Of a stretch of DNA of 64,000 nucleotides, positions 33,369-42,814 are shown in pieces. The notes under the pieces were generated by a model that searched no databases, was not told where the DNA came from, and worked only from the letters and a program-made list of their open reading frames with translations. A program made the position numbers and the translations under genes. How positions within the stretch are numbered: the stretch's first letter is position 1; each line of letters opens with the position of its first letter. The DNA comes from an uncultured Oscillospiraceae bacterium (GTDB lineage Bacteria; Bacillota; Clostridia; Oscillospirales; Acutalibacteraceae), in the NCBI GenBank assembly GCA_900541565.1, contig UQKB01000002.1:62001-126000 (forward strand), given 5' to 3'.

Positions 33369-36300
33369 TTATTTAAAATATGCTACGCCGCTTTCAAAAA
33401 TTTTCTGGTCCTTTTCAAACGGCACATTCGCATACAGGTTTTCACCCTTGCGCTCCGAATGACCCATTTTACCAAAAATCCTCCCGTTCGGACTTGTGAT
33501 CCCCTCTATCGCGCAGACAGACCCGTTGACATTGTAGCGTATATCGTCAGACGGAGTTCCGTTTAAATCCACATACTGCGTGGCGACCTGCCCGTTTTCG
33601 ATCAGGGTTTTAAGCGTTTCGTCATCAGCGACAAACCGCCCCTCCCCGTGTGATACGGGCACGGCGAACACGTCGCCCGTGTTTACCTTTGCAAGCCAGG
33701 GAGATTTTACAGACGTGACCCTTGTGTACGCCATGTGCGAAATATGCCTGCCGATCGTATTAAACGTAAGGGTGGGGTCCTTTTCGGTGATTTCGGTAAT
33801 TTTTCCATATGGGACAAGCCCAAGCTTGATCAACGCCTGAAAACCGTTGCAAATTCCGAGCATCAGCCCGTCACGCTGCTGCAGCAGCTCCATAACGGCG
33901 TTGGCTACACGCGGGTTGCGCAGCGTTGTGGCAATAAATTTTCCTGAGCCGGCCGGCTCATCCCCACCGCTGAATCCGCCGGGCAGCATAATGATCTGGG
34001 CCTGCCGGATCATCTTTTCCATTTGAAGAATCGTTTCTTCTATATCTGCGGGTGACAGATTTTTTACAACCAGCAGCTCCGGCTGCGCACCTGCCTTTTC
34101 AAAGGCTCTGGCCGTGTCCACTTCGCAGTTTGTTCCGGGAAAAGCAGGGATAAACACCCGAGGTCTTGCCGCCTTTATCGCGGGGGCCTTTTGGCTGCGC
34201 TGATTGTAAAGGGGGATTTCATACGCCATTTTGGGACAATCCGCCTTTGTGGGGAAGACCTTTTCCAGCTTTTCCTCCCATGCCCTTTTCAAGGCTTCCA
34301 TATCAAACGTATGCCCTGCAAGGCATACGGCCTTTTCTTCTGTCGTAACGCCCAGCACATACTGCTCTATCTCTTTTGCAAGGCAAGCGCCGGACGCAAG
34401 CTCCAGAACCAGCCCACCGCTGTACGGTGCAAAAAGCTCCCTGTCTGTAAGCGCATGGTCAAATGTAAAGCCAATCTGGTTGCCAAAGCACATTCTGCAA
34501 ACGGCCGCAGCCGCGCCCCCTTCCCGTAAAACAGAGGCAGACAGCACCTGTTTTTCTTCCAGCAGCGCATATACGGCGTTATACATGGCCTTTAGTTTTT
34601 CCCAGTTTGGCATACCGGTTTCTTTATCTTCCGGCGCGGGCACATACAAAACGCGCGACCCCGCCTTTTTAAACGCCGCCGAAATGGTCTTGGACGCCTT
34701 TGTCATGGCAACGGCAAAGCTGACCAGCGTGGGGGGAACGTCCAAATCCTCAAACGAACCGGACATACTGTCCTTGCCTCCAATAGAAGGGATGCCGAGC
34801 GCAAGCTGCGCCTGCATGGCGCCTAAAAGTGCGGCGGCAGGCTTTCCCCAGCGCTCCGGTTTATCGTATAAGCGTTCAAAATATTCCTGGAAGGTAAGCC
34901 TTGCCGAAAGCGGCTGCGCCCCAACGGCGAGCAGCTTGGAAAGCGATTCTACCACCGCCCAGGCCGCGCCGTGGAACGGGCTCCAGCGTGCAATCCCCGG
35001 AATATAGCCGTAGCTCATTGCCGTGGCGTCGTCTGTTTCCCCTTTTAAAAGCGGGAGCTTTGCCACCATGGCCTCTTCGGGCGTAAGCTGGTACGCCCCG
35101 CCAAACGGCATATTTACCGTCGCCGCCCCAATGCTTGCATCAAACCGCTCGCTTAAGCCGATCTGGCTGCAAACTTCCAAACGCTTTAAGTTTTCCACAA
35201 AAGCCTGCGCCGTGTCCAGCTTCTGCAAAACGGCAGGGGGCGCCGTTCTGTAATTGTCTTCTTTGCTCACTGCGACAATACGCGCGTTTGCCCTTTGCGT
35301 CACACCGTTGGTATTTAAAAACGCACGGCTCAAGCTTACGATCGTGTCCCCGCGCCAACGCATGGTAAGGCGCGGCTCCTGTGTAACCACCGCTACAGCC
35401 GTCGCCTGCAGATTTTCCCTGCGCGCAAGGCGTACAAAGGTTTCCACATCCTCCTTTGCAAGGACAACCGCCATGCGCTCCTGGGATTCAGATATTGCAA
35501 GCTCTGTACCGTCAAGCCCTTCATATTTCTTTGTAACCTTGTCCAAATCCACCAGCAAGCCGTCCGCCAGCTCGCCAATGGCCACACACACGCCGCCCGC
35601 GCCAAAATCGTTGCAGCGCTTGATCAGCGTAGATACCGCCTTATCCCGGAACAGGCGCTGTATCTTTCTTTCTGTGGGCGGGTTCCCCTTCTGCACCTCT
35701 GCACCGCAGGTTTCTATGGATTGCTGCGTATGCGCCTTGGAAGAGCCCGTCGCCCCGCCGCAGCCGTCGCGACCCGTTGCGCCGCCTAAAAGGACGATTA
35801 CATCGCCGGGCTGCGGGACGGCGCGAACGACGTTTTCTTTTGGAGAAGCACCGATCACCGCGCCGATCTCCATCCTTTTTGCAGCGTAGCCAGGATCGTA
35901 AAGCTCCGTAACCTGACCCGTTGCAAGCCCAATCTGATTGCCATAGGAGCTGTAGCCGGCAGCCGCACCCGTTGTAATCTTACGGGTGGGCAGCTTTCCG
36001 GGCATAGTGTCCTTAAATGCAACGGTCGGGTCGCCGCTGCCTGTTACGCGCATGGCCTGGTACACATAAGCGCGGCCGGAAAGCGGGTCGCGGATTGCGC
36101 CGCCCAGGCAGGTGGCCGCGCCGCCGAAGGGTTCAATTTCCGTGGGATGATTATGCGTTTCATTTTTAAACTGTACAAGCCATTTTTCTGTTTTTCCGTC
36201 GATGGTTACAGGAACCTCTATAGAGCAGGCGTTGATCTCGTCGCTTACGTCCAAATCCGGGATCAGCCCTCTCTTGCGCAAAAGCTTCATGCCCACAAGC

Positions 36301-37136
36301 GCCATGTCCATCAGACATATATCCCGTTTTGTATCTTTTCCGTAAAGCTCATCCCTTGCGGCATAATACGCCTGCAGCGCGCCCTCGATTACAGAGCTTA
36401 TATCGCTTGGCTCAATCTCTATCTTTTCAAGCTTTGTCAAAAAGGTGGTATGGCGGCAGTGGTCGGACCAATAGGTGTCAATCACACGCAGCTCTGTTAC
36501 ACTGGGGTCGCGTTTTTCCTCATCGCGAAAATACGCCCGGCAAAATTCCAGGTCGGAAAGCGTCATGGCAAAACCCATGGAGCGATAATACGCCTGCATC
36601 TGCTCGTCTGTAAAGGAGGTAAAGCCCTCCACCCGCTTTACGTTTTCAGGCGTTTGTACGGGGATGTCCAGCGTCTTGGGCTTTTCAAGCGATGCAACTC
36701 TTGATTCTACGGGGTTTACCAGGTAATTTTGCACCTTCTGAAAGTCCTGCTCTGAGATCTTTCCCTTTAAAACAAGCACCCTGGCTGTCAAAACCTGCGG
36801 GCGTTCCCCCTGCGTCAGTAAGGACACGCACTGCGCCGCGCTGTCTGCACGCTGGTCGTACTGCCCAGGCAGGTATTCCATGGCAAAAACCAGATCCTCT
36901 TCCTCCACAGGAAGGTTCTCTTCAAAGGTAACGTCCTGATTGGGTTCGGAAAAAATCGTCCCCCTTGCCTTTTCAAAGTCCTCGCGGCTTAACCCCGCCA
37001 CGTCATAACGGTTGATCAGCCGCAGGCCCTCTATACATTTCAGCCCCAAATTGTGGCGCAGATCCCATAGCATTTGCGAAGCCTCTACGTCAAAGCCTTT
37101 TCTTTTTTCTACAAACAATCTTATGACGTTTGACAT
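33369..37136 (-). CDS. purL: Phosphoribosylformylglycinamidine synthase, single-chain PurL
   Basis: 1255-residue enzyme of purine synthesis that converts FGAR, glutamine and ATP to FGAM. It fuses an N-terminal PurS-like part, two AIRS-like ATP-binding halves (HNHPTEIEPFGGAATCLGG marks the first) and a C-terminal glutaminase with PGTNCEVD, the nucleophile cysteine in GICNGFQAL, and the HGEGRF histidine. The long fused form is usual in Clostridia and gammaproteobacteria, while Bacillus uses separate PurS, PurQ and PurL. It is a lone gene under its own promoter (37171-37199), not part of a pur operon in this window. Confidence 0.97.
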   Translation of the reverse strand: MSNVIRLFVEKRKGFDVEASQMLWDLRHNLGLKCIEGLRLINRYDVAGLSREDFEKARGTIFSEPNQDVTFEENLPVEEEDLVFAMEYLPGQYDQRADSAAQCVSLLTQGERPQVLTARVLVLKGKISEQDFQKVQNYLVNPVESRVASLEKPKTLDIPVQTPENVKRVEGFTSFTDEQMQAYYRSMGFAMTLSDLEFCRAYFRDEEKRDPSVTELRVIDTYWSDHCRHTTFLTKLEKIEIEPSDISSVIEGALQAYYAARDELYGKDTKRDICLMDMALVGMKLLRKRGLIPDLDVSDEINACSIEVPVTIDGKTEKWLVQFKNETHNHPTEIEPFGGAATCLGGAIRDPLSGRAYVYQAMRVTGSGDPTVAFKDTMPGKLPTRKITTGAAAGYSSYGNQIGLATGQVTELYDPGYAAKRMEIGAVIGASPKENVVRAVPQPGDVIVLLGGATGRDGCGGATGSSKAHTQQSIETCGAEVQKGNPPTERKIQRLFRDKAVSTLIKRCNDFGAGGVCVAIGELADGLLVDLDKVTKKYEGLDGTELAISESQERMAVVLAKEDVETFVRLARRENLQATAVAVVTQEPRLTMRWRGDTIVSLSRAFLNTNGVTQRANARIVAVSKEDNYRTAPPAVLQKLDTAQAFVENLKRLEVCSQIGLSERFDASIGAATVNMPFGGAYQLTPEEAMVAKLPLLKGETDDATAMSYGYIPGIARWSPFHGAAWAVVESLSKLLAVGAQPLSARLTFQEYFERLYDKPERWGKPAAALLGAMQAQLALGIPSIGGKDSMSGSFEDLDVPPTLVSFAVAMTKASKTISAAFKKAGSRVLYVPAPEDKETGMPNWEKLKAMYNAVYALLEEKQVLSASVLREGGAAAAVCRMCFGNQIGFTFDHALTDRELFAPYSGGLVLELASGACLAKEIEQYVLGVTTEEKAVCLAGHTFDMEALKRAWEEKLEKVFPTKADCPKMAYEIPLYNQRSQKAPAIKAARPRVFIPAFPGTNCEVDTARAFEKAGAQPELLVVKNLSPADIEETILQMEKMIRQAQIIMLPGGFSGGDEPAGSGKFIATTLRNPRVANAVMELLQQRDGLMLGICNGFQALIKLGLVPYGKITEITEKDPTLTFNTIGRHISHMAYTRVTSVKSPWLAKVNTGDVFAVPVSHGEGRFVADDETLKTLIENGQVATQYVDLNGTPSDDIRYNVNGSVCAIEGITSPNGRIFGKMGHSERKGENLYANVPFEKDQKIFESGVAYFK

Positions 37137-37170
37137 TGTACAACCCCCGTAATGTTCAATTTATTTTTGT

Positions 37171-37199
37171 ATTTTATCATAGAACCAGACAATTTACAA
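37171..37199 (-). promoter_or_regulatory. Promoter of purL
   Basis: TTGTAA (37194-37199), 17 bases, TAAAAT (37171-37176), directly behind the ribF terminator. The leader is too short for a purine riboswitch. Confidence 0.6.
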
Positions 37200-37202
37200 A
37201 TA

Positions 37203-37235
37203 AAACCGGGAAAAAACCCTTCATTTTCCCGGTTT
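37203..37235 (-). terminator. Terminator overlapping the end of ribF
   Basis: AAACCGGGAAAA (37203-37214) pairs with TTTTCCCGGTTT (37224-37235). One arm encodes the last residues (KPGK) and the stop codon of ribF lies at the loop edge. Confidence 0.8.
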
Positions 37236-38156
37236 CTTTTCCATATACTGGGCAAAAACATGCTGCGCCCGGCACCCGTCTTTTAAAATCGCGCTTTGCA
37301 GCTGCTCCAGGCTTTCAAACTTTTTTTCATCGCGCAAAAACGCCAGCAGCTGAACCTCTATTTTCTTTCCATACAGCTCGCCGCAGGTATCCTGCGGCAT
37401 CCATGTTTCCGCCAAAGGCGACACTGCGCCTACCGTAGGCCGCATGCCTATATTGGTAACGCCGCACCGCAGGCCATCCTCCAGACAAACCGCCGTGGCA
37501 TACACACCAAACCGCGGCAAAACAAAGCCGGCGGGAAAAGGCTGGTTAAAAGTAGGCGTATGCAGGCGCCTGCCAAGCTGGTTTCCCTTTTGCACGGCAA
37601 AATCAAAGGCAAACGGCCGGCCAAGCATCTGGGTTGCATCGTCAATATCGCCCTGCATCAGCGCCTTGCGGATTCTGGTAGAGCTGACGGGCGCATCTTT
37701 ATACAAAACAGGCGGCATAGACACTACTTCTATGGAAAATTCCCGGCAGATCGCCGACAGCATGTGCGCGTCTGCCTTTCCTCCGCTGCCAAAATGGTAA
37801 TTAAAACCGCAAAACACTTTTTTGGCACGCAGCGTGCGTACCAACACCTCTTCGACAAAATCATAAGGGGAAAGCAGCATAACCTGCCGGAAGTCCACTG
37901 TGTATAAAAGCTCTATCCCGCTTTCTGCAAACAGGGCTTCCTTTTGTTGCATCGTCAGCAGGGCGGGTGCTTCTTTTTTGCGCAATTGCGCCTGCGGACT
38001 TTTTAAAAAAGTAAACGCCGCCGGTACAAGCGCGTCTGTTTTGCAGAAAACAGCCTGCTGCAAAACAGCCTGATGCCCCCTATGCACCCCATCAAAAAAA
38101 CCCAGAGCAACGGCTGTATCCCGCTTGGCAGGACACAGCTGTCTTTTTATCTTCAT
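37221..38156 (-). CDS. ribF: Bifunctional riboflavin kinase / FAD synthetase
   Basis: 311-residue cytoplasmic enzyme making FMN and FAD. The N-terminal adenylyltransferase domain has GFFDGVHRGHQ (about 18-28, GxFDGxHxGH) and SSTRIRKALMQGDI; the C-terminal kinase domain begins near 180 with GNQLGRRLHTPTFNQ. It falls in a minus-strand run behind the NUDIX and membrane-protein genes, 30 bases after the latter. Flavins are in demand here: Rnf subunits, FprA and flavodoxin domains use them. Confidence 0.95.
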   Translation of the reverse strand: MKIKRQLCPAKRDTAVALGFFDGVHRGHQAVLQQAVFCKTDALVPAAFTFLKSPQAQLRKKEAPALLTMQQKEALFAESGIELLYTVDFRQVMLLSPYDFVEEVLVRTLRAKKVFCGFNYHFGSGGKADAHMLSAICREFSIEVVSMPPVLYKDAPVSSTRIRKALMQGDIDDATQMLGRPFAFDFAVQKGNQLGRRLHTPTFNQPFPAGFVLPRFGVYATAVCLEDGLRCGVTNIGMRPTVGAVSPLAETWMPQDTCGELYGKKIEVQLLAFLRDEKKFESLEQLQSAILKDGCRAQHVFAQYMEKKPGK

Positions 38157-38186
38157 AAAATCTCTCCGCTTTCGTTTTGCGCGTTT

Positions 38187-38552
38187 TTACCGGCTGCTTG
38201 TAATGGAAAAAATGCGCCGGACTTCTATGATCATAGAAAGAACACAGGTCAGTATCAGCCCTATGTCTATGTACGCAAAAATCTGGAACGACTGCTCCAG
38301 CTGTATGGAGGTTGGGCTGGACTGCCCTGTTAAAAAGCCTGTTACGGCATTGGCAACGTTGGCTATGCCGGAATCCCCGGATGAGGACGAAAGGCTGATA
38401 TTGATTACCGCTGTAAATATCAGGAATACAATCAGCATAACAATAGAGGTCCCCGTAAAAAGCGGCTTGGCAGGCTTGTTGATGATACAGAAAATAAAAA
38501 CACATAAAACGATCGCCGCAGCCGCAATGACCACGACCGGATTAATCAACAT
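38187..38552 (-). CDS. Small integral membrane protein, unknown
   Basis: 121 residues with three predicted helices (about 5-23, 33-52, 92-111) and a Ser/Gly-rich loop between the second and third. No family recognised. It lies between the NUDIX and ribF genes with short gaps (19 and 30 bases), so is probably co-transcribed with them. GAGAGGTG precedes the ATG. No function is proposed. Confidence 0.75.
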   Translation of the reverse strand: MLINPVVVIAAAAIVLCVFIFCIINKPAKPLFTGTSIVMLIVFLIFTAVINISLSSSSGDSGIANVANAVTGFLTGQSSPTSIQLEQSFQIFAYIDIGLILTCVLSMIIEVRRIFSITSSR

Positions 38553-38571
38553 GTCGGAGCACCTCTCTTTT

Positions 38572-39117
38572 TTACAAAATGCCTTTTTGCAGCAGTAAGG
38601 CCGTTTTTAACACCGCCGTCTGTGTTTTGGCGTCTGGAATTTGGTTGTTTAAAACCATTTCCACCGCCTGATTCAAAGGAATTTTCCGTACATGCAAAAA
38701 TTCGTCCTCGTCAGGGCAGCTGCCTGCAATCTCTTCCACACGGCAAAAATACAGATGGATAATCTCTGCACAATAGCCGGGCGACGGATATAGCTGCCCA
38801 AGCGACACATAGTCCTTTCCGGTAGCGCCGGTTTCTTCCTTTAGCTCCCGCTTCCCGTTTTCCAGCGGGTTCTGCCCTTTTTCCAGCTTGCCTGCAGGCA
38901 GTTCCAGCACGACCTCATGATACGGATAACGAAACTGCTCTACAAACAAAAGCTCCTGCTGCGGCGTAAGCGCCGCAATACACACCCCGCCGGGATGCCC
39001 GACCACCTCTCTTGTGGACGTATGCCCATTTTGCAGCGCAACGCGGTCCAGCGTGACTTCAATCACTCTGCCTTCAAAAACCGTTTTACTGTCCAGCGTT
39101 TTTTCATAAAATTGCAT
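38572..39117 (-). CDS. NUDIX hydrolase, ADP-ribose pyrophosphatase type
   Basis: 181 residues. The NUDIX box (AGKLEKGQNPLENGKRELKEETG, about 90-112; Gx5Ex7REUxEExG) is complete and the proline some 15 residues after it, in LYPSPGYCAE, is the marker of ADP-ribose pyrophosphatases. It would split ADP-ribose to AMP and ribose 5-phosphate. A long upstream extension has no ribosome site; the chosen ATG has GGGAGG 10 bases upstream. First gene of the nudix-membrane-ribF unit and divergent from the M14 peptidase gene. Confidence 0.92.
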   Translation of the reverse strand: MQFYEKTLDSKTVFEGRVIEVTLDRVALQNGHTSTREVVGHPGGVCIAALTPQQELLFVEQFRYPYHEVVLELPAGKLEKGQNPLENGKRELKEETGATGKDYVSLGQLYPSPGYCAEIIHLYFCRVEEIAGSCPDEDEFLHVRKIPLNQAVEMVLNNQIPDAKTQTAVLKTALLLQKGIL

Positions 39118-39207
39118 AAAAAATCTGCCTCCCGCGGTTTTAAACCGCCGTTTCTCTTCATATGGTATATATACATCGTTTATTAAAAAATCAAAAGGCG
39201 GGATAGA

Positions 39208-40116
39208 ATGCACCACACAGTCAACTGCGGGCAAGCACCTGCAGACGAAAGGGAACGGTCTTCCCTTTCCCATATATTGTCAAGAAAGTACCCTTTTTTA
39301 AAGCGCATTTCCATTGGGCACAGCAGATGCGGCAGGGCGATTGAAGCGCTCTCATTGGGAAATGAAGCCGAGCAGGTTCTATACTGCGGCGCCTTTCACG
39401 GTATGGAATGGCTTACAAGCCTTTTGCTCTATCGCTTTCTGGACGAAATCTGCAGCGCAGCGCAGACAGGCGGCAGCGTTGCAGAAATCCGGATCGGCCG
39501 GTTTTTAAACCGCCGGGGACTTGCCGTTGTACCGTGCGTCAATCCAGACGGCGTAGAAATTGCCCTGCACGGTGCCGAAAGCGCCGGGAGATACGCCGAT
39601 CTTGTGTCTGCCGTGTCCAAAGGGAAAACAGATCGCTGGCAGGCAAATGCGGCGGGCGTAGACATCAACCATAACTTTGACGCCGGTTGGCAATCCCTGC
39701 ACGAAGCCGAGCAAAACGCGGGGATTATCGGCCCTGCCGCTACACGCTTTGGCGGTCCATACCCGGAAAGCGAGCCGGAAACACAGGCGCTTACCCATTT
39801 TTGTAAACGCCACCATATACGTCATGCTACCGCGTTCCACAGCCAGGGCGAAGAAATTTATTGGCACTTTGGGGACAACACCCCGGAACAATCACGGCTT
39901 ATGGCCACCGTTCTGGCGCAAACCAGCGGTTATACCATGTCCGCGCCGGAAGGCCTTGCCGTTGGCGGCGGATTTAAAGACTGGTTTATCACGCAATTTG
40001 GCCGTCCAGGCTTTACGGTAGAAATAGGGAAAGGCAAAAACCCTTTACCGGTCGAAGACCTCCATGCTATTTACCACCAGCTGGAAGAAATGCTGACCCT
40101 GTGTCTGATTTTATAA
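39208..40116 (+). CDS. M14 family zinc carboxypeptidase (gamma-D-glutamyl-diamino acid peptidase type)
   Basis: 302 residues with no signal peptide, so cytoplasmic. Zinc ligands H64 and E67 (FHGMEW) and H211 (AFHSQG), and the catalytic glutamate E272 (TVEIGKG), are all present. The usual LNRNF substrate-arginine motif reads DINHNFDAG, as in the branch that trims peptidoglycan peptides (gamma-D-Glu-diamino acid endopeptidases). A role in recycling murein peptides or in spore wall metabolism is inferred. Single gene, with AAGGCGGG before the ATG. Confidence 0.88.
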   Translation: MHHTVNCGQAPADERERSSLSHILSRKYPFLKRISIGHSRCGRAIEALSLGNEAEQVLYCGAFHGMEWLTSLLLYRFLDEICSAAQTGGSVAEIRIGRFLNRRGLAVVPCVNPDGVEIALHGAESAGRYADLVSAVSKGKTDRWQANAAGVDINHNFDAGWQSLHEAEQNAGIIGPAATRFGGPYPESEPETQALTHFCKRHHIRHATAFHSQGEEIYWHFGDNTPEQSRLMATVLAQTSGYTMSAPEGLAVGGGFKDWFITQFGRPGFTVEIGKGKNPLPVEDLHAIYHQLEEMLTLCLIL

Positions 40117-40314
40117 CCGGTCTGTATATAGCCTCTTTTATGCTTATTATACCAAGGAAGTAACAAGTATGCAACGAAATTGTAATCTATCTGTTATTGC
40201 AGGTGCAGTATATATATGGTATTCTTATTATAGAATTCCAAAAAAATAACACAAAATATGCCATAACAGATATTTTGTCTGTGTACTAATATTTTTGGAC
40301 TCTTCCTAAAAAAT

Positions 40315-40341
40315 GAACTGTAAGCGCTCGGCTTACAGTTC
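40315..40341. terminator. Bidirectional terminator between the M14 gene and asnB
   Basis: GAACTGTAAGC pairs with GCTTACAGTTC; A-run before and TTTTTTTAA after. The rest of the 230-base gap (40117-40314) is AT-rich with no gene. Confidence 0.9.
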
Positions 40342-40346
40342 TTTTT

Positions 40347-42176
40347 TTAATCCTTAAAATAAATATTGTACCAAACCAGAAAAATATAGATGGTCCATAC
40401 CTTGCGGCTGTTGTCTTCTTTTCCGGTGTAATGCTCATCCAGAAATTCAACCAGGACGTCGCTGTTAAAAAACTTCTTTGCTGTTTCTGAGCAAAACATT
40501 TCTTTTACCACGTTATAATATTTTTCGTCCCGCAGCCAGACCCTGGTCGGAACAGGAAAGCCCAGCTTTTCCTTCTGCGCTGTTTCCGGTGGAAGATGGC
40601 GCAAGGCGGCCTGCCGCATGGCGTATTTTGTGTTCTTCCTGTTGACGCGCAGCTTTGTGGGAAGCGAAGCTGCGACCTTAAATACCTCTTTGTCCAAAAA
40701 CGGGACGCGCAGCTCCAGAGAATTTGCCATGCTCATCCGGTCGGCCTTTAAAAGAATATCCCCAACCATCCACAGGTTGATGTCCAGATACTGCATTTTT
40801 GTTACTTCATCATAATCCTTCACGCGGTCATAGTATTTTTTGCACAAATCCTGCGGGCGCGTAACAATAGAGGGGTCTTTTAAAATGCGCCGTTTATCGT
40901 CGGCGTCATACATAAAAGCATTGCCGATAAACTTTTCTTCAATCGGGCGGGCGCCGCGCATAAGAAAGCCTCTGCCCTTGATATCCGGCAGCTTTTTCGC
41001 CTGGCGGTACAAAAACATCCGAAACCGGTACGGCAACAGCCTTTGGTACCATTTAAAAACGCGCGGTTCGTTGTACACGGTGTATCCGCCAAACAGCTCG
41101 TCCGCCCCTTCGCCGGACAAAACCACCTTGACCGATTCGCTTGCAAGCTTGGACACAAAATACAGCGCAATGCATGACGGGTCTGCAAGCGGCTGGTCCA
41201 TATGATACTGCACCTTTTCTATGCTGCCCCAAAACTCCTCCGATTTAATAAGCTTTGTGTGATGGTCTACGCCAATTTTTTCTGACAGGCGCTTGGCCCA
41301 GCTGATCTCATTGTACCGTTCCCCAAAATCAAAACCAACGGTAAAGGTCTTCTGGTCTGCAAAATATGTAGAAACATAGCTGGAATCCACTCCGCTTGAT
41401 AAAAAGCAGCCAACCTCCACGTCGCTGATCTTATGCGCATTGACAGAATTTTCAAAAACCTGCTCAATTTTGTCAATTGCCTGCTGCTCCGTCATGGTAT
41501 CATCCGGGTTGAATTTTGCCTCCCAATAGCGCGTAATTTCTACCTTTCCGTCCCTATACCACAGGTAATGGCCCGGTAAAAGGCAGTACACCCCTTCAAA
41601 AAAGGTTTCTGGCGGCACCGCATACTGGAAAGAAAGATAACGGTCAAGCGTTTTATAGTTAAATTTTTTTTCAAAGCCCGGAAACTGCAAAATCGATTTA
41701 ATTTCCGACGCGTAAAGAAAGCTCTGCCCAACCTGTGTGTAATGCATTGGCTTGATCCCAAAAAAATCGCGCGCAATAAACACGGAATGGTCTTTCGTAT
41801 TATAAATGGCAAACCCAAACATGCCCCTGAGTCTGTCCAGGATTTTTTCTCCCCATTGCTCAAAGCCGTGCAGGATGACCTCCGTATCCGACTGCGTGGT
41901 AAAGGCGTGCCCCAGCTGCAGCAGTTCCTTTCGGATCTCCTGATAATTATAGATTTCGCCGTTGAAATTGATTACCAGAGTTTTGTCCTCGTTAAAAATT
42001 GGCTGATGTCCCGCGCCCAGGTCTATAATACTCAGGCGGCGGAAGCCCATGGATATAAAGTCATCCTTGTAAAAGCCGCTGTCGTCCGGCCCTCTGTGGG
42101 TAATGACCTCCGTCATATTTTGAATTGTCTGATCCCTGTCAATGATCTGTCCTGTAAAACCGCAGATCCCACACAT
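40347..42176 (-). CDS. asnB: Asparagine synthase (glutamine-hydrolysing)
   Basis: 609-residue cytoplasmic enzyme making asparagine from aspartate, glutamine and ATP. The N-terminal glutaminase uses the exposed Cys2 (MCGICGF) with the R(R)LSIIDL and NGEIYNY segments; the C-terminal synthetase has the PP-loop (CFLSSGVDSSYVS) and the GEGADELFGGY motif. All active-site elements are intact. It is a lone gene with a clear promoter. Asparagine synthase-like enzymes can also amidate wall peptides (AsnB of Bacillus amidates diaminopimelate), so that role cannot be excluded. Confidence 0.95.
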   Translation of the reverse strand: MCGICGFTGQIIDRDQTIQNMTEVITHRGPDDSGFYKDDFISMGFRRLSIIDLGAGHQPIFNEDKTLVINFNGEIYNYQEIRKELLQLGHAFTTQSDTEVILHGFEQWGEKILDRLRGMFGFAIYNTKDHSVFIARDFFGIKPMHYTQVGQSFLYASEIKSILQFPGFEKKFNYKTLDRYLSFQYAVPPETFFEGVYCLLPGHYLWYRDGKVEITRYWEAKFNPDDTMTEQQAIDKIEQVFENSVNAHKISDVEVGCFLSSGVDSSYVSTYFADQKTFTVGFDFGERYNEISWAKRLSEKIGVDHHTKLIKSEEFWGSIEKVQYHMDQPLADPSCIALYFVSKLASESVKVVLSGEGADELFGGYTVYNEPRVFKWYQRLLPYRFRMFLYRQAKKLPDIKGRGFLMRGARPIEEKFIGNAFMYDADDKRRILKDPSIVTRPQDLCKKYYDRVKDYDEVTKMQYLDINLWMVGDILLKADRMSMANSLELRVPFLDKEVFKVAASLPTKLRVNRKNTKYAMRQAALRHLPPETAQKEKLGFPVPTRVWLRDEKYYNVVKEMFCSETAKKFFNSDVLVEFLDEHYTGKEDNSRKVWTIYIFLVWYNIYFKD

Positions 42177-42214
42177 AGCAAATCGCTCCTTATAAATCCC
42201 TTCAAATATTTATG

Positions 42215-42243
42215 ATTTTACCACAATTGCTCTTCCCTTGCAA
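42215..42243 (-). promoter_or_regulatory. Sigma-A promoter of asnB
   Basis: TTGCAA (42238-42243), 17 bases, TAAAAT (42215-42220), about 30 bases before the gene's ribosome site. The leader is short, without a T-box. Confidence 0.7.
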
Positions 42244-42814
42244 GGACTCCTCCCGTTTGGAAAACAACGCGGTTGTGTTTGTTTTTTTATTGGAGAACGA
42301 GGCGGAAAAAGACAAAGATGAAGTGTGGAGAAAGAACGGAAACAACCTGAAGCGTGCGGAAGATTCCCAGCCTTGCCGCCTGGCAGCCTTCAAGCCTTTC
42401 GTCGGGCATGCGCTGCTTTTTTTGCGCTTTGGGAAGTGTTCATCATTTGTCATATTAAGAAGAGAAGTTTTCATGACAAAGGGAGGGGAAAGCAGCAGCT
42501 TGCCTTGACAATAAAGGCAGAAAACGGTTTAAAGAAGCGGCGATCTGTTCGGACGATACGGCGGTAACTGGTCCGGGGCCAGCACAGCAGACCCAAAAAG
42601 GCTGTGCGGCACAGGCAAGCCGCGGGCGCGGTGTACCGCATTCTCCGCAATTGCCGGGCATCGTTTGAACAAATGAAAAACGGCTCAATTTGCAAATGTT
42701 GCGTACATATTGTTACAGCTTTATTAAGCCAAGACGTTCTTTCCATTTGTTTTTTAACCATAGCTAACGCTGGCAGCACCTGTTTTGACACTGCCAGCGT
42801 TCCTTTCAGCACAA
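42244..42814. other. Gene-poor region with a possible plus-strand non-coding RNA
   Basis: 570 bases with no convincing coding sequence. On the plus strand a good promoter (TTGACA at 42505-42510, 17 bases, TTTAAA at 42528-42533) precedes a GC-rich stretch with several local hairpins: CTGGTCCGGGGCCAG (42568-42582), CACAGC/GCTGTG (42583-42606) and GCGGTGTACCGC (42628-42639). The short open frames have no ribosome sites and no recognisable protein. It ends at an 11-bp hairpin. Confidence 0.4.
42766..42801 (-). terminator. Hairpin after the second ABC-2 permease gene
   Basis: Perfect 11-bp stem AACGCTGGCAG/CTGCCAGCGTT with a 14-base loop. No T-run follows on either side. Confidence 0.5.

Noticed and set aside
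37137..37220. Purine riboswitch before purL
   Set aside because: The space between the ribF end and purL is too short and has no matching core.
38157..38186. FMN riboswitch before ribF
   Set aside because: Only 30 bases separate the genes and ribF lies inside an operon.
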